DNA from: Deltaproteobacteria bacterium
Lineage (GTDB): Bacteria > Desulfobacterota > Binatia > Binatales > Binataceae
Direction: 5' to 3'
Length of the DNA: 47,768 nt
Assembly (NCBI GenBank): GCA_021817345.1
Contig: JAKAVC010000061.1
Coordinates: 1 to 47,768, forward strand
The position numbers and the translations under genes were made by a program. Position 1 is the stretch's first letter; each line of letters opens with the position of its first letter. The notes under the pieces were generated by a model. The model was given only the letters and a program-made list of their open reading frames with translations, was not told the DNA's origin and ran no database searches. Shown piece by piece: positions 8,799 through 17,493 of this stretch.

Positions 8799-11729
8799 TT
8801 ATGCTTTCTCCCTCTCGTTATAGAGCTCACGCAGGTAGGTGATGGCGGGCTGCGTATTCAGCTCATTGAGCGAACGGTAGGTCCGCTTATCGTTATTCGT
8901 CGCCACCCTGCGCTTCATCATCTCGCTGTTCTTGTCGTTCATATCGCCGAACGAGAGCGCGTGGGTCGGGCAGGTCTGCACGCACGCCGGCACGATCTCG
9001 CCATCGCGCACCGGGCGCTTCTCGATCATTGCGTTGATCTCGGCGTGACGGATGCGCTGAACGCAGAATGTGCATTTTTCCATTACACCCGCGCCGCGCA
9101 CGGTCACGTCGGGGTTGAGCTGGTAGTTGAGCGGCTCGGGCCACTCGGGCTTCCACCAGTTGAAGCGCCGTACCTTGTAGGGACAGTTGTTCTCGCAGTA
9201 ACGGGTTCCGACGCAGCGGTTGTAAACCTGGCCGTTGAGACCCTCCTGCGTGTGGTAGGCCGCAAAAACCGGACAAACCGGCTCGCACGGCGCGTGATGG
9301 CACTGTTGGCAGAGCATCGGCGCAAGGAACAAAAGCGGCTGATGCTCGTACTTCTGTTCCGGATAATAGCGTTCAAGCCTGATCCACGACATGATTCTGC
9401 CGTTGATCACATTTTCGCGGCCCACGAACGGAACGTTGTTCTCCGCGTAACACGCGGCAACGCAAGCGCTGCATCCGGTGCAGGCGTTCGCGTCGATTGT
9501 CATGCCCCACTGATGCACCGGGTACTGCCAGGTTGGATACATCTCGTAGGGTTTCGGCACCTCGTCGGTCTGCCACTCCTTGGGCTTGACGCCGTTGGCC
9601 AGTTCCGTGATTGTCTGCGCCTCGACGATTGAACGCCCGAGCTCATGCTCCTTGAAAAGGGCCGTGGCCAGCTCGTGCGTGGTATGCGTGGGACTGATCG
9701 TAACCGCCGCGCTGAACTGGCCCGGTTTCAGCAACACGAACGGATTGGCGCCGACGCCCTTCGCGTAACGGCCGAGCGAGGTATGCCCCTGGCCGATCGG
9801 AACCGAGACGACCCCCTTGCACACCCGCTCGGATATGTGAGCCGCGGTCTTGATTACGCCCTCGCTCGAGCGAATCTCGACCACTTCATCCTTCGAGATG
9901 CCGTACTGCTTTGCGGTTTCGGGGTGAATCTCCGCCCAGCTATCCCAGACAATCTGGGTAACCGGCTCGGGTATTTCCTGCAGCCACGGCTTGTCAGCGC
10001 CGCGCCCGTCGTAAAGGAACGGATGCGGGTAGGCGGCGAGCACCAGCTTGGGCAGTTCGCGCGAGGCGGGCGAGGTTTTGAGCGCCGCCACGTTGAGCTT
10101 CACCTGGGCCTGCTGCGTCGGCTCGACATAGCCACCCTCGCGCAGCGACTGGATCCAGAAGCCTTCCGCGTCGGCGGCCGCCGCCTTGGGATTGAGTTTC
10201 ATCCATCCGGTGCGAAGCGCGTCCTGGCTGTTTTCCCACGGAGCGGCGTTCTTGACTCCACTCTCACGCGCCGAGGCGATCAGCAGGTCGCCGAGCGGTT
10301 TGCTCCAGAACACCGGCTGCATAACCGGCTGTCCGAGCCCATGCACGCCGGCGCGCGGGAATGTATCGCGCCAATCCTCGAGCGGATGATGCAGCGGAAG
10401 AAGCAGATGCGCGTACTCGGCGGTCTCGCCGGGAACTCCGCCCGCCCAAACCACCAAGGGAACCTTCTGTATCGCTTCGGCAGCGCGCCATGCCGGCGGC
10501 ATGCTGAAGACCGGATTGGTCTCGTTGATGAAGAGCACGTCGACTTCGCCGTTGCGCATCGAGTCGAGCGCGGCGACGACGTCGTTGGTGCGAGTCTCCG
10601 GCTCCGGCGGCATCCCTTCGAGGAATTCCATCGTGCGGCCCAGATTGCCGGTGACCACATTGAGCACGTAAGCGGCGGCATGAGTGGCGGGATCGTCGCC
10701 GCCGGCCAGCGCCACCGCGCCGTCGGCTTTGCCGAACCGCTCACCCATCGCCTCGATCGTTTTCGCTGGAACTCCGGTCTGCTGGCTGACGGTGGCGGGA
10801 TCGTAGGAAGCAACGAAGCTCTTGAGCCCGGCAACGTCAATCTGCGCGTTGGGCGAAACCCATCCCTGGCTCAGGATGACATTGAGAACCGATAGCGCGA
10901 TCGCGGCTTCGGCTCCCGCGGGCGCGGCGATCCACTCGTCGCATCGGCCCGCGGTGATATTCATCCGCGGGGAGACGTAGTAGGCATATCCGATAGCCAG
11001 TTTGCCGCGCCGCGCCTGAGGCGCGCGAAACTCGGCGAATTGCCGGCCAAGCTCGACCGGCGAGCGCCAGGTTTCGTTGAAATCGGCGCCGAACGAGATG
11101 AGAACTTCGGCCTTGTTGAGATGATAGACGGGCAGGTCGCGTTGCCCGAAGCACATCTCGGCGGCGTCGCGGGCGGGGGTCTCGCTTATCGCCTCGTAAA
11201 AAATCCCGCGGTACGACTGATAGGCGGCAAGCCAGGCCTCGGTGATGGCTCTCAGCGTAGGTCCTTGATGTGCGGGGCCGAGATAGGCGATCCGGTTCTT
11301 GCCCTTCGCCGCCGCGGCCTTGAGCGCATCATTGAGAAGCTTTTCGGCCTCGTCCCACGAGACGGTCTTGAGCGAGGAACCCTGCCGACGCATCGGATTG
11401 CGCAGCCGGTCGGGGTTGTACACGCCCTGAAGCGCGGCGTGCCCGCGCGCGCAGATCGTGCCCTTGCCGATCGGGTCGGCCGGATTGCCTTCGAGCTTGA
11501 TTACCCGTCCCTCGCGGATGCGGGCTACGACGCCACATCCCGCGCCGCACTCGGTGCAGGTGGTCGCGTAGAACTGGGGAACGCCCGGGATGACGTTCTC
11601 GTCGGGAACAACGTATGGGATTAGTTTTCTCGCCGCCGGCTGGCATCCCGGTACTGCCGCCGCCGCTCCTGCAGTCGCCGCGAGCTTAAGAAAGGAACGT
11701 CTTGAAAACCCCTCTGACATGGTCCTCAT
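8799..11729 (-). CDS. actB: Alternative complex III iron-sulfur subunit ActB (MopB fused to ferredoxin domain)
   Basis: A 976-residue fusion of a molybdopterin-oxidoreductase-like domain (about 1-690) and a polyferredoxin domain (about 740-976). The N-terminus has a twin-arginine signal (SRRSFLK) followed by a lipobox-like AVPGC at Cys29, so it is probably exported folded and may be lipid-anchored. The MopB domain keeps a four-cysteine motif: Cys58, Cys61, Cys65 and Cys93. The C-terminal part has cysteine blocks CTGCSACVAAC, CQQCHHAPCEPVC, CVGTRYCENNC, CTFC and CVQTC, the four-cluster arrangement of PsrB/NrfC proteins. In characterised ACIII the MopB part has no molybdenum cofactor, and the clusters carry electrons from quinol in ActC to the heme subunits. 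Start chosen at 11729, five bases after actA; an ATG three codons later is also possible. Confidence 0.94.
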   Translation of the reverse strand: MRTMSEGFSRRSFLKLAATAGAAAAVPGCQPAARKLIPYVVPDENVIPGVPQFYATTCTECGAGCGVVARIREGRVIKLEGNPADPIGKGTICARGHAALQGVYNPDRLRNPMRRQGSSLKTVSWDEAEKLLNDALKAAAAKGKNRIAYLGPAHQGPTLRAITEAWLAAYQSYRGIFYEAISETPARDAAEMCFGQRDLPVYHLNKAEVLISFGADFNETWRSPVELGRQFAEFRAPQARRGKLAIGYAYYVSPRMNITAGRCDEWIAAPAGAEAAIALSVLNVILSQGWVSPNAQIDVAGLKSFVASYDPATVSQQTGVPAKTIEAMGERFGKADGAVALAGGDDPATHAAAYVLNVVTGNLGRTMEFLEGMPPEPETRTNDVVAALDSMRNGEVDVLFINETNPVFSMPPAWRAAEAIQKVPLVVWAGGVPGETAEYAHLLLPLHHPLEDWRDTFPRAGVHGLGQPVMQPVFWSKPLGDLLIASARESGVKNAAPWENSQDALRTGWMKLNPKAAAADAEGFWIQSLREGGYVEPTQQAQVKLNVAALKTSPASRELPKLVLAAYPHPFLYDGRGADKPWLQEIPEPVTQIVWDSWAEIHPETAKQYGISKDEVVEIRSSEGVIKTAAHISERVCKGVVSVPIGQGHTSLGRYAKGVGANPFVLLKPGQFSAAVTISPTHTTHELATALFKEHELGRSIVEAQTITELANGVKPKEWQTDEVPKPYEMYPTWQYPVHQWGMTIDANACTGCSACVAACYAENNVPFVGRENVINGRIMSWIRLERYYPEQKYEHQPLLFLAPMLCQQCHHAPCEPVCPVFAAYHTQEGLNGQVYNRCVGTRYCENNCPYKVRRFNWWKPEWPEPLNYQLNPDVTVRGAGVMEKCTFCVQRIRHAEINAMIEKRPVRDGEIVPACVQTCPTHALSFGDMNDKNSEMMKRRVATNNDKRTYRSLNELNTQPAITYLRELYNEREKA

Positions 11730-11733
11730 CGGC

Positions 11734-12246
11734 TCAGAAATGGCATGTGTCGCAGTCGGTGCTTACTTTGCGCTGCGTGTGGCAGGTGAGGCAGAAGCCC
11801 ATATTTATCTCGTGGACCGGTTCGATGCGATCCATCGTCTGCACCGGCCCGTGACAAGTCTGGCAGGCGACACCGGCCGCGATATGTGGCCGATGGGTGA
11901 AGCGCACGAAATCCGGAAGCGTGTACACGCGGTTCCATCGAATCTCGAACGGAGGCTGCGTGTGATCCATCCACGGGCGTGTCACCGGCTGGAGTCCGCC
12001 GACCAGTGCGGCGCCATGGCACCCTACGCAACGCGCGACCGGGGGAACGCCGGAGGTCTGCGAGCGCCGCGCGTACTCATGGCAGTACTGGCACGGGATT
12101 TTATTTATTCCGGCATGAATCCGATGGCTGAACGGAATCGGTTGGGGTACGTCGGCTCTCGGCGCCCAGGGCCGTTGAGACAGCCCAAACGTGAGAAGCC
12201 CTGCAACCACCAGCACTGCTGCAAGGGGCAGAATTGTGCGGTTCAT
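11734..12246 (-). CDS. actA: Alternative complex III pentaheme cytochrome c subunit ActA
   Basis: A 170-residue membrane-anchored cytochrome. One N-terminal helix (about residues 5-23) anchors it. Five heme-binding CxxCH motifs follow: CQYCH, CVGCH, CQTCH, CLTCH and CDTCH, the last almost at the C-terminus. This matches the five-heme ActA, which passes electrons from the ActB clusters towards periplasmic acceptors. The protein is at the short end for the family. It is the first gene of the minus-strand respiratory operon, four bases ahead of actB. I see no strong Shine-Dalgarno sequence before the ATG. Confidence 0.93.
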   Translation of the reverse strand: MNRTILPLAAVLVVAGLLTFGLSQRPWAPRADVPQPIPFSHRIHAGINKIPCQYCHEYARRSQTSGVPPVARCVGCHGAALVGGLQPVTRPWMDHTQPPFEIRWNRVYTLPDFVRFTHRPHIAAGVACQTCHGPVQTMDRIEPVHEINMGFCLTCHTQRKVSTDCDTCHF

Positions 12247-12771
12247 GTTTCAGTTTCGACCGGCAAACCTTCGGCCTTTACCACAGGCCTGCGACTGCGG
12301 CACACGCTGGAGCGTGCCGCCCTCAGGCGTAGTGATCGACAAGCCGCGCAAATGGGTCACAAACATCAGTTCACAAGGGAACTCCGGCAACCAAATCGGC
12401 CGCCGGACGCAAAAACGTTTAAAGTCTCTAACACTGCCCTCGGACGCGATCAAGCAAAAGTAATGAAAAGCAGGAACGCGTCAGATTTGCGGCAGCGTGG
12501 GAACCATCCCGTCAATCGATCTGCCAATCGGGACAGCCGCTTTTCTACGCTTCAAAAAATCCGAGTGCAACACCTGAAGAGCTTTTCCTGCCTGCTCGGA
12601 CCCGGCGAACGGTCCGACACCGGCGCCAGCACTCTCGCCGCAAGGGACGCGGGAGGGCTTTAAGCGCCTTATCTGGCCGCTGTTTTCGCGCTTTCATTGC
12701 CCCGGTTTCGGAGCCTCGCAAAGTATGTTAATTAGCTCTGGAAACCTACCAGTGGAGACTCAGAGCATCCA
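12247..12771. other. Divergent intergenic region between actA and dapL
   Basis: 525 bases between two divergently transcribed genes. The sequence is less GC-rich than its surroundings, with A-rich patches near 12405-12425 and 12545-12565, and must hold the promoters of both the act-cox operon and dapL. I see no convincing -35/-10 pair, repeat or RNA gene in it. Open frames crossing it are antisense extensions of the actA region and lack coding character. Confidence 0.5.
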
Positions 12772-13938
12772 GTGCAGATAAGAACAGCATCGAGACTCGG
12801 TTTGCTGCCGCCGTATCTGTTCGCCGAGCTCGACCGCCTGAAAAAGGAAATCCAGAAAAAGGGTGTCGACGTAATCAGTCTTGGTATCGGCGACCCGGAC
12901 CTTCCGACTCCCCGGCATATTGTCGAAGCGTTAAAGCGCGCCGCCGACGATCCAGCCAACCATCGCTATCCCGACTACCAGGGACTCGATCGTTTTCGCG
13001 CGGCCGCAACCGCTTGGTATCAGCGCCGATTCGCGGTGAAACTCGACCCGTCGGACGAGGCTTGCGCGGTCATCGGCTCCAAGGAAGGGATCGCCAATTT
13101 CGCCACCGCCGTGGTCGATCCGGGCGATATCGTTCTCATCCCCGACCCCGGCTACCCGGTTTACTTTTCGGGATGTGTTTTCAACGGCGGCCAGGCGTAC
13201 TTCATGCCGCTGCGCAAGGAAAACGGCTTTCTTCCCGACCTTGCGGCGATTCCCGCGGAGGTGGCGCGGCGGGCGAAACTCATGTGGCTCAATTATCCGA
13301 ACAATCCGACCGCCGCCACCGCCGAAACTTCCTTTCTGGCCGACGCGGTCAATTACTGCATCAGAAACAATATCATTCTCGCGCACGACCTTGCATATTC
13401 CGAAATAGCCTATGACGGATACCGTGCGCCGAGCATCTTTGAAGTTCCCGGGGCGCGTGAATGCGCAATTGAATTCCATTCGCTCTCGAAGACGTACTCG
13501 ATGACCGGATGGAGAATTGGTTTCGCGGTCGGCAATCAAAACCTGGTCGGCGCGCTCGGACGGGTAAAGACCAATATGGACTCGGGGCCGTTTCAGGCGG
13601 TGCAGGAAGCGGCGATCGCCGCGCTGGACGGGCCTGAGGATTGCGTCCGGGAGTATTGCGCGATCTACAAACAACGGCGAGACCTGATGGTGTCCGCGCT
13701 CGGAGAGCTCGGCCTCTCCTGCCAGACGCCGCGCGCCACATTTTACGTCTGGGCTGAGGTGCCAAAGGGCTACAGTTCGGCGTCGCTCACCGAGCGCGTG
13801 CTCAAGGAAGCGGGCGTGGTAATCACCCCCGGCTCCGGATTCGGCAAGGGAGGCGAGGGATACGTGCGCTTCTCGCTTACGGTGTCGAGCAAACGGCTTG
13901 GCGAAGCGGTCGAGCGGCTCAAAGCGCTCCGCCTTTAA
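12772..13938 (+). CDS. dapL: LL-diaminopimelate aminotransferase
   Basis: A 388-residue fold-type I PLP aminotransferase. The PLP lysine is Lys240 in SLSKTYSMTGWRIG; Asp206 in AHDLAYSEIAYDG pairs with the pyridine nitrogen, and NYPNNPTAA at about 174-182 is the conserved cofactor-binding segment. The N-terminus (LPPYLFAELDRLKKE, then VISLGIGDPDLPTP) is typical of DapL. The enzyme converts tetrahydrodipicolinate directly to LL-diaminopimelate for lysine and peptidoglycan synthesis, bypassing the acyl intermediates. The start is GTG at 12772 with GGAG 14 bases upstream. Followed after nine bases by folK, so probably cotranscribed. A related aminotransferase specificity cannot be fully excluded. 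Confidence 0.85.
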   Translation: MQIRTASRLGLLPPYLFAELDRLKKEIQKKGVDVISLGIGDPDLPTPRHIVEALKRAADDPANHRYPDYQGLDRFRAAATAWYQRRFAVKLDPSDEACAVIGSKEGIANFATAVVDPGDIVLIPDPGYPVYFSGCVFNGGQAYFMPLRKENGFLPDLAAIPAEVARRAKLMWLNYPNNPTAATAETSFLADAVNYCIRNNIILAHDLAYSEIAYDGYRAPSIFEVPGARECAIEFHSLSKTYSMTGWRIGFAVGNQNLVGALGRVKTNMDSGPFQAVQEAAIAALDGPEDCVREYCAIYKQRRDLMVSALGELGLSCQTPRATFYVWAEVPKGYSSASLTERVLKEAGVVITPGSGFGKGGEGYVRFSLTVSSKRLGEAVERLKALRL

Positions 13939-13947
13939 ACGGGCAGG

Positions 13948-14511
13948 ATGCCTCACCGTGCATTCATTGGCATAGGAACGAACCTGGGAGACCGAGCTGC
14001 CAATTATCGGGAGGCGATTCAGCGCATCGGACTCATCCCCGGCACGCGCGTCGTCCGCCAGTCCTCGGTCTACGAAACCGAGCCGGTCGGCGAGGAACTC
14101 AAGTACCCGTTTCTTAACGGCGCGATCGAGGTCGAAACCGAACTCGCGCCCGAGCAGTTGATGAAGCGCCTGCTCGGAATCGAACGTGTGATGGGTCGAA
14201 AGCGGGTCAAGGGCCGCAAGCCAAAGGTACTCCGAGCTAAATACCGCCCGCGCATAATCGACCTCGACCTGCTCTTCTTCGACAACGAACTAATCGAAAC
14301 CAAAGCCCTCCACGTGCCTCATCCGCGCCTTCATGAGCGCCGCTTCGTGCTCGCTCCGATGGCGGAACTGGCGCCCGCCCTGATGCATCCCAAACTCAAT
14401 GCGTCGATCTCGGAACTACTCGTCGCGCTTAAGGATCCGCATCGGGTGACGCTTGCCCGCGCGGAAGTCCTCAGAGCGCCGTCGGCCAGGCGGGAGATTG
14501 GATTGCGATAA
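13948..14511 (+). CDS. folK: 6-hydroxymethyl-7,8-dihydropterin pyrophosphokinase
   Basis: A 187-residue HPPK, which transfers pyrophosphate from ATP to 6-hydroxymethyl-dihydropterin in folate synthesis. Family landmarks are the N-terminal FIGIGTNLGDR, SSVYETEPVG, FLNGAIEVET, the catalytic RPRIIDLDLLFF block with the metal-binding Asp pair, and HPRLHERRFVLAPM. A basic insertion (RKRVKGRKPKVLRAKYRPR) lies where the family normally has the mobile loop carrying Arg/Trp. The C-terminal roughly 30 residues extend beyond the usual 160-residue enzyme. The ATG lies nine bases after the dapL stop. Confidence 0.92.
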   Translation: MPHRAFIGIGTNLGDRAANYREAIQRIGLIPGTRVVRQSSVYETEPVGEELKYPFLNGAIEVETELAPEQLMKRLLGIERVMGRKRVKGRKPKVLRAKYRPRIIDLDLLFFDNELIETKALHVPHPRLHERRFVLAPMAELAPALMHPKLNASISELLVALKDPHRVTLARAEVLRAPSARREIGLR

Positions 14512-14726
14512 AAGTCTCCGCCGATTCGGCAGAGTTCAGCGAGATCGGCTAAGCTGCGCACGGGGTCCGATGAGCGCCGTGAGCGTCTCGGCCGTGTCCA
14601 GGGGCGATGATTTCGCGGTCTCCAACGTGAATACATAACCGGCGCGTTTGCGGACCACTGCGGCAAGGCAAAACCGAATTGGGTGAGTTTTTCGGACGGA
14701 CGACTCTTATGAAAGGGGATGGCGGC

Positions 14727-15116
14727 ATGATATTTCGCCGGGTCACAGCGATCGTGACGTTGGCCGCTTTGCTTCTGTTTTCCGGGTGCTCGGCACAACC
14801 GGTATCGCGGCGCACGGAGCTGGAGATGGTGGCCGCGGGCGCGATTATCGGAGCGGGAGCCGGTGTACTTTTCGAGGAGGGCAACCCCAAGTATTCGATG
14901 GCCCAGAGTGTCGCGGTTGGAGCGGCGGGCATCGCCGGAGCCATCCTGCTGTACGAGGAAATCAAACGCCAGGCGGCCGACTACGGACCGTATAGCAGCA
15001 CCGTTGGCTCCGAAAGCCAGCAGCAGCCCGGCACCAGCCCTGAAAACGGCGCCTCGAGCGGCGGCAGCGGCACCACCAATGGCAACGCCACTGTCGGCGG
15101 CTTGAAGCTGAATTAG
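14727..15116 (+). CDS. Small glycine-rich lipoprotein of unknown function
   Basis: A 129-residue predicted lipoprotein. I chose the ATG at 14727 because AGGGGAT lies six bases upstream; earlier in-frame starts have no such site. The signal peptide ends in a lipobox (LFSGC). The mature protein has two small-residue hydrophobic stretches rich in Gly and Ala (AAGAIIGAGAGVLF and VAVGAAGIAGAILLYEE), resembling glycine-zipper outer-membrane lipoproteins. A low-complexity tail of Gly, Ser, Asn and Thr follows. No enzyme motif is visible. It stands alone between folK and the convergent ispG. Confidence 0.7.
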   Translation: MIFRRVTAIVTLAALLLFSGCSAQPVSRRTELEMVAAGAIIGAGAGVLFEEGNPKYSMAQSVAVGAAGIAGAILLYEEIKRQAADYGPYSSTVGSESQQQPGTSPENGASSGGSGTTNGNATVGGLKLN

Positions 15117-15225
15117 AACTGCGCGCGGACGCTTTCCGCGCCGGTACGGAAGCTACTTCTTGCCAGCGCGTTGAAGCGCAACGATTTCGGACGCGCCCCC
15201 GCTCTCCGGCAAAAGCGCCTGCGGT

Positions 15226-16362
15226 TCAGTTGGTTTGTTCGGAACGTTCGGCGACCAGGCGATCGAGTTCGACCCGAAGACGCGCGAGCACTTCGTCATA
15301 CTTGAAATTGCCGAGCTTGTGGTCTTTCCTCTTCAAGTTGACCGTCGTCGGACCGCACCATAGTCCAAGATCCGCGTCGTCCGTCTCGCCCGGGCCGTTC
15401 ACCCTGCAGCCCATCACCGCGATCGTTATCCGATAACTGGCCGCGTAGCTGGCCAGTTCCTTGACCTGCTGCGCAAGCTCGACAAACTTTTCATTCTCCA
15501 CGCGCGAGCACGACGGGCACGAGATGATGTTCAGGCCCTTGCCGAATTCGGGAACCGAGATGAAGCGGCCGGCCGCCACGTCCTCGATTATCCGATGACC
15601 GACGAGCACTTCCTCGTGCTTGCGTTCGTTCGGCAGCGTCAGCGAGACCCGAAGCGTATCGCCGATCTCCTGGGCAAGAAGCTCCTCGAACGCAAGCCGC
15701 GTCTTGGTGATGCCGTCGGGCGGAAGCCCGGCCTCGGTGACGCCGAGATGGATCGGAACGTCGGGGCGCCGCTCGCTGAAACGGCGATTCGCCTCGCGCA
15801 CCTTGACCGGGTCCGAGTCTTTCAGTGAGACCACGAAACGGTCGAACCCGTAGTCGTCCATCAGGCTGCAATGGTAAACCGCCGATTCGACCAGCGCGGT
15901 CAGTTGATCGCCCGGATATTTCTCCAAAAAGGCCGGCGCCACTGACCCGCAGTTGACCCCGATCCGGATCGCGAGGTCGTTGTCGCGCGCCACTTCGGTG
16001 AGCCATCGCACTTTCTGCTCGATCGTCCTGGACTTCTCGATATGGTGAAGATGGCCCGGGTTGTAGCGAATCTTGTCGACGTAGGGCGCGACCTTGTCGG
16101 CGAGCTTGTAGTTCTCCTGCAGATCGACCGAGAGCACGATTCCCTCGGTCTGGGCGCGAATCTCCTTGAGAGCGGCGACTTCGCGTTCGTTGTCAACCGC
16201 GATCCGCACGATTCCGGCGCCGGCGCCGGCCAGTTGATGCGCCTGGCTGACGGTTGCGTCCACGTCCGCAGTGCGTGTCGCGCACATCGACTGCACCACG
16301 ATGGGCGCGCCGCCGCCGACTTTGATGCCGCCGATATCAATTTTCCGGGTCTTATGCGCCAA
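15226..16362 (-). CDS. ispG: 4-hydroxy-3-methylbut-2-enyl diphosphate synthase (flavodoxin)
   Basis: IspG/GcpE reductively converts methylerythritol cyclodiphosphate to HMBPP in the MEP isoprenoid pathway. The N-terminal TIM barrel is clear ([35 protein letters not shown]). The C-terminal iron-sulfur domain has CPSCSR and [10 protein letters not shown], supplying the [4Fe-4S] cysteines and the Glu ligand. It is the bacterial form without the insert seen in plants and Chlamydia. No ATG or GTG fits the natural N-terminus; I chose TTG at 16362, giving [12 protein letters not shown], which matches the family. A TTG at 16413 would add 17 mostly basic residues and is less likely. A TATAGT hexamer lies on the minus strand at 16472-16477 and could be its -10 element. 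Confidence 0.92.
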   Translation of the reverse strand: MAHKTRKIDIGGIKVGGGAPIVVQSMCATRTADVDATVSQAHQLAGAGAGIVRIAVDNEREVAALKEIRAQTEGIVLSVDLQENYKLADKVAPYVDKIRYNPGHLHHIEKSRTIEQKVRWLTEVARDNDLAIRIGVNCGSVAPAFLEKYPGDQLTALVESAVYHCSLMDDYGFDRFVVSLKDSDPVKVREANRRFSERRPDVPIHLGVTEAGLPPDGITKTRLAFEELLAQEIGDTLRVSLTLPNERKHEEVLVGHRIIEDVAAGRFISVPEFGKGLNIISCPSCSRVENEKFVELAQQVKELASYAASYRITIAVMGCRVNGPGETDDADLGLWCGPTTVNLKRKDHKLGNFKYDEVLARLRVELDRLVAERSEQTN

Positions 16363-16870
16363 GCTTGTGTTGCTCCATTGGTTGCGCCGTCGCCGTGAGC
16401 CCGATGCCCGCAATTCGCAATGAGCCTGCGATTCAGGATAGGCCTGGGTGCGCGCGCTTTTTCGGCGGTTAACTATACCAGATTAGTCCCGCGCGCACAG
16501 GCGCTACGGACGCGCACGTCACAATACAAACGGGACGCAAACTCCGGCGAGATCCCGCGCGAGCTCGAACCCGAATGGGCGAGATGGCCGGCTTGAGGCG
16601 CTCGACTTAATCTTAAAAAGTCATAAATGGCATGTCATAAGTCAAAATGCTCCTATCGCCAAAGCTGTCTTATACCAGCCACTCTGCTTGGGAAGCCCTA
16701 CTTATCCAAAACTTGCCCTTTTGATTCGGAAACACTCGCGTCACTTGCAAAGCCCCTTAGACCCGACTAGTGTTCCTAATCCACGCACCTCCATAAGTGC
16801 AGAGCGCATGGATTTAGTCCAGTGCTTATGAGACACGGACTCAAACAGGCAGCCGCCAAGGCTGCGGAAG
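16363..16870. other. Intergenic region upstream of ispG, AT-richer patch
   Basis: About 500 bases without a gene. The part from 16605 to 16830 is markedly richer in A and T than the neighbourhood and includes a short repeated GTCATAA motif (around 16620 and 16634) and a loose inverted pair CATAAGTGC / GTGCTTATG (about 16791 and 16822). On the minus strand TATAGT at 16472-16477 is a plausible -10 for ispG. I see no tRNA, no terminator with a U-run and no decayed gene that I can name. Confidence 0.4.
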
Positions 16871-17350
16871 ATGTCGGGGGCTAGTTCGATGTTGCCTGCC
16901 AGTTCGTCTCATCAAGTTGCCGAGTCGCGGCCCTTCCCGGACGTCATCCTGAAAAGCCAGTTCTTCGACCTGATGGGCAAGCGTGTGCTCTCAAGCGAGC
17001 AGCGGCTGATGCTCGCCGTGCTCGCCGACGCCATCAATATCGTGCAGGATGGCAGCCGCTCGTCGAGCGCGCGAAAGCGCGGCTCCTTTGCCGAAGCTCG
17101 CAGTTGGATTTTCGCTTCGGGCGTGCGCTGTCCTCTTTCCTTCGACGGCGTATGCGAGGCGCTCGGGATCGACGCCGACGCGCTGCGATGGCGTATCGCG
17201 AGCATCATTTCCGGCTCCGCCGATGAACAGCGCGCGACGCCGCTTCGGCTGAGGCTCAAGGAAGCAAGCCGCGTCCAACGTCTTACGGTGAACCGCGTGC
17301 GCCGCCGAAACCATCGGCGCCACGGTCGGCTGCGCGAGCGCCGCCCCTAG
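16871..17350 (+). CDS. Conserved hypothetical protein with basic C-terminus
   Basis: A 159-residue protein. The core (about residues 38-125) contains SSEQRLMLAVLADAINIVQD, then an EARSWIF motif, then FDGVCEALGIDADALRWRI. I have a pattern memory of this SxEQRLMLAVLxDAI / EAxxWI / FxxVCExLGID arrangement in uncharacterised deltaproteobacterial and related proteins, but know no function. The last block looks like a helix-turn-helix-style 'CEALGID' element, so DNA binding is conceivable. The C-terminal 30 residues are very rich in Arg and His. The start shown (ATG at 16871) has a GGGGG-poor context and could instead be the ATG at 16889. No operon partner; the CoA-transferase follows after about 140 bases. 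Confidence 0.55.
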   Translation: MSGASSMLPASSSHQVAESRPFPDVILKSQFFDLMGKRVLSSEQRLMLAVLADAINIVQDGSRSSSARKRGSFAEARSWIFASGVRCPLSFDGVCEALGIDADALRWRIASIISGSADEQRATPLRLRLKEASRVQRLTVNRVRRRNHRRHGRLRERRP

Positions 17351-17493
17351 CTTCATCGCCGCTCGGCAAACAACGACGCGCGCCGACTTTGGCCGCGGTT
17401 CTCTTTCCCGTTCAAGCCTGCTACCAAGATAGCGCTGCCGGCCCGCTGGATAGCGCTGGGCCGGCAGGATTTCGCTCGAAAGAGGCGGGGAGT

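Noticed and set aside
9645-10895. 416-residue plus-strand open frame
   Set aside because: Antisense to actB; lacks motifs and a ribosome site.
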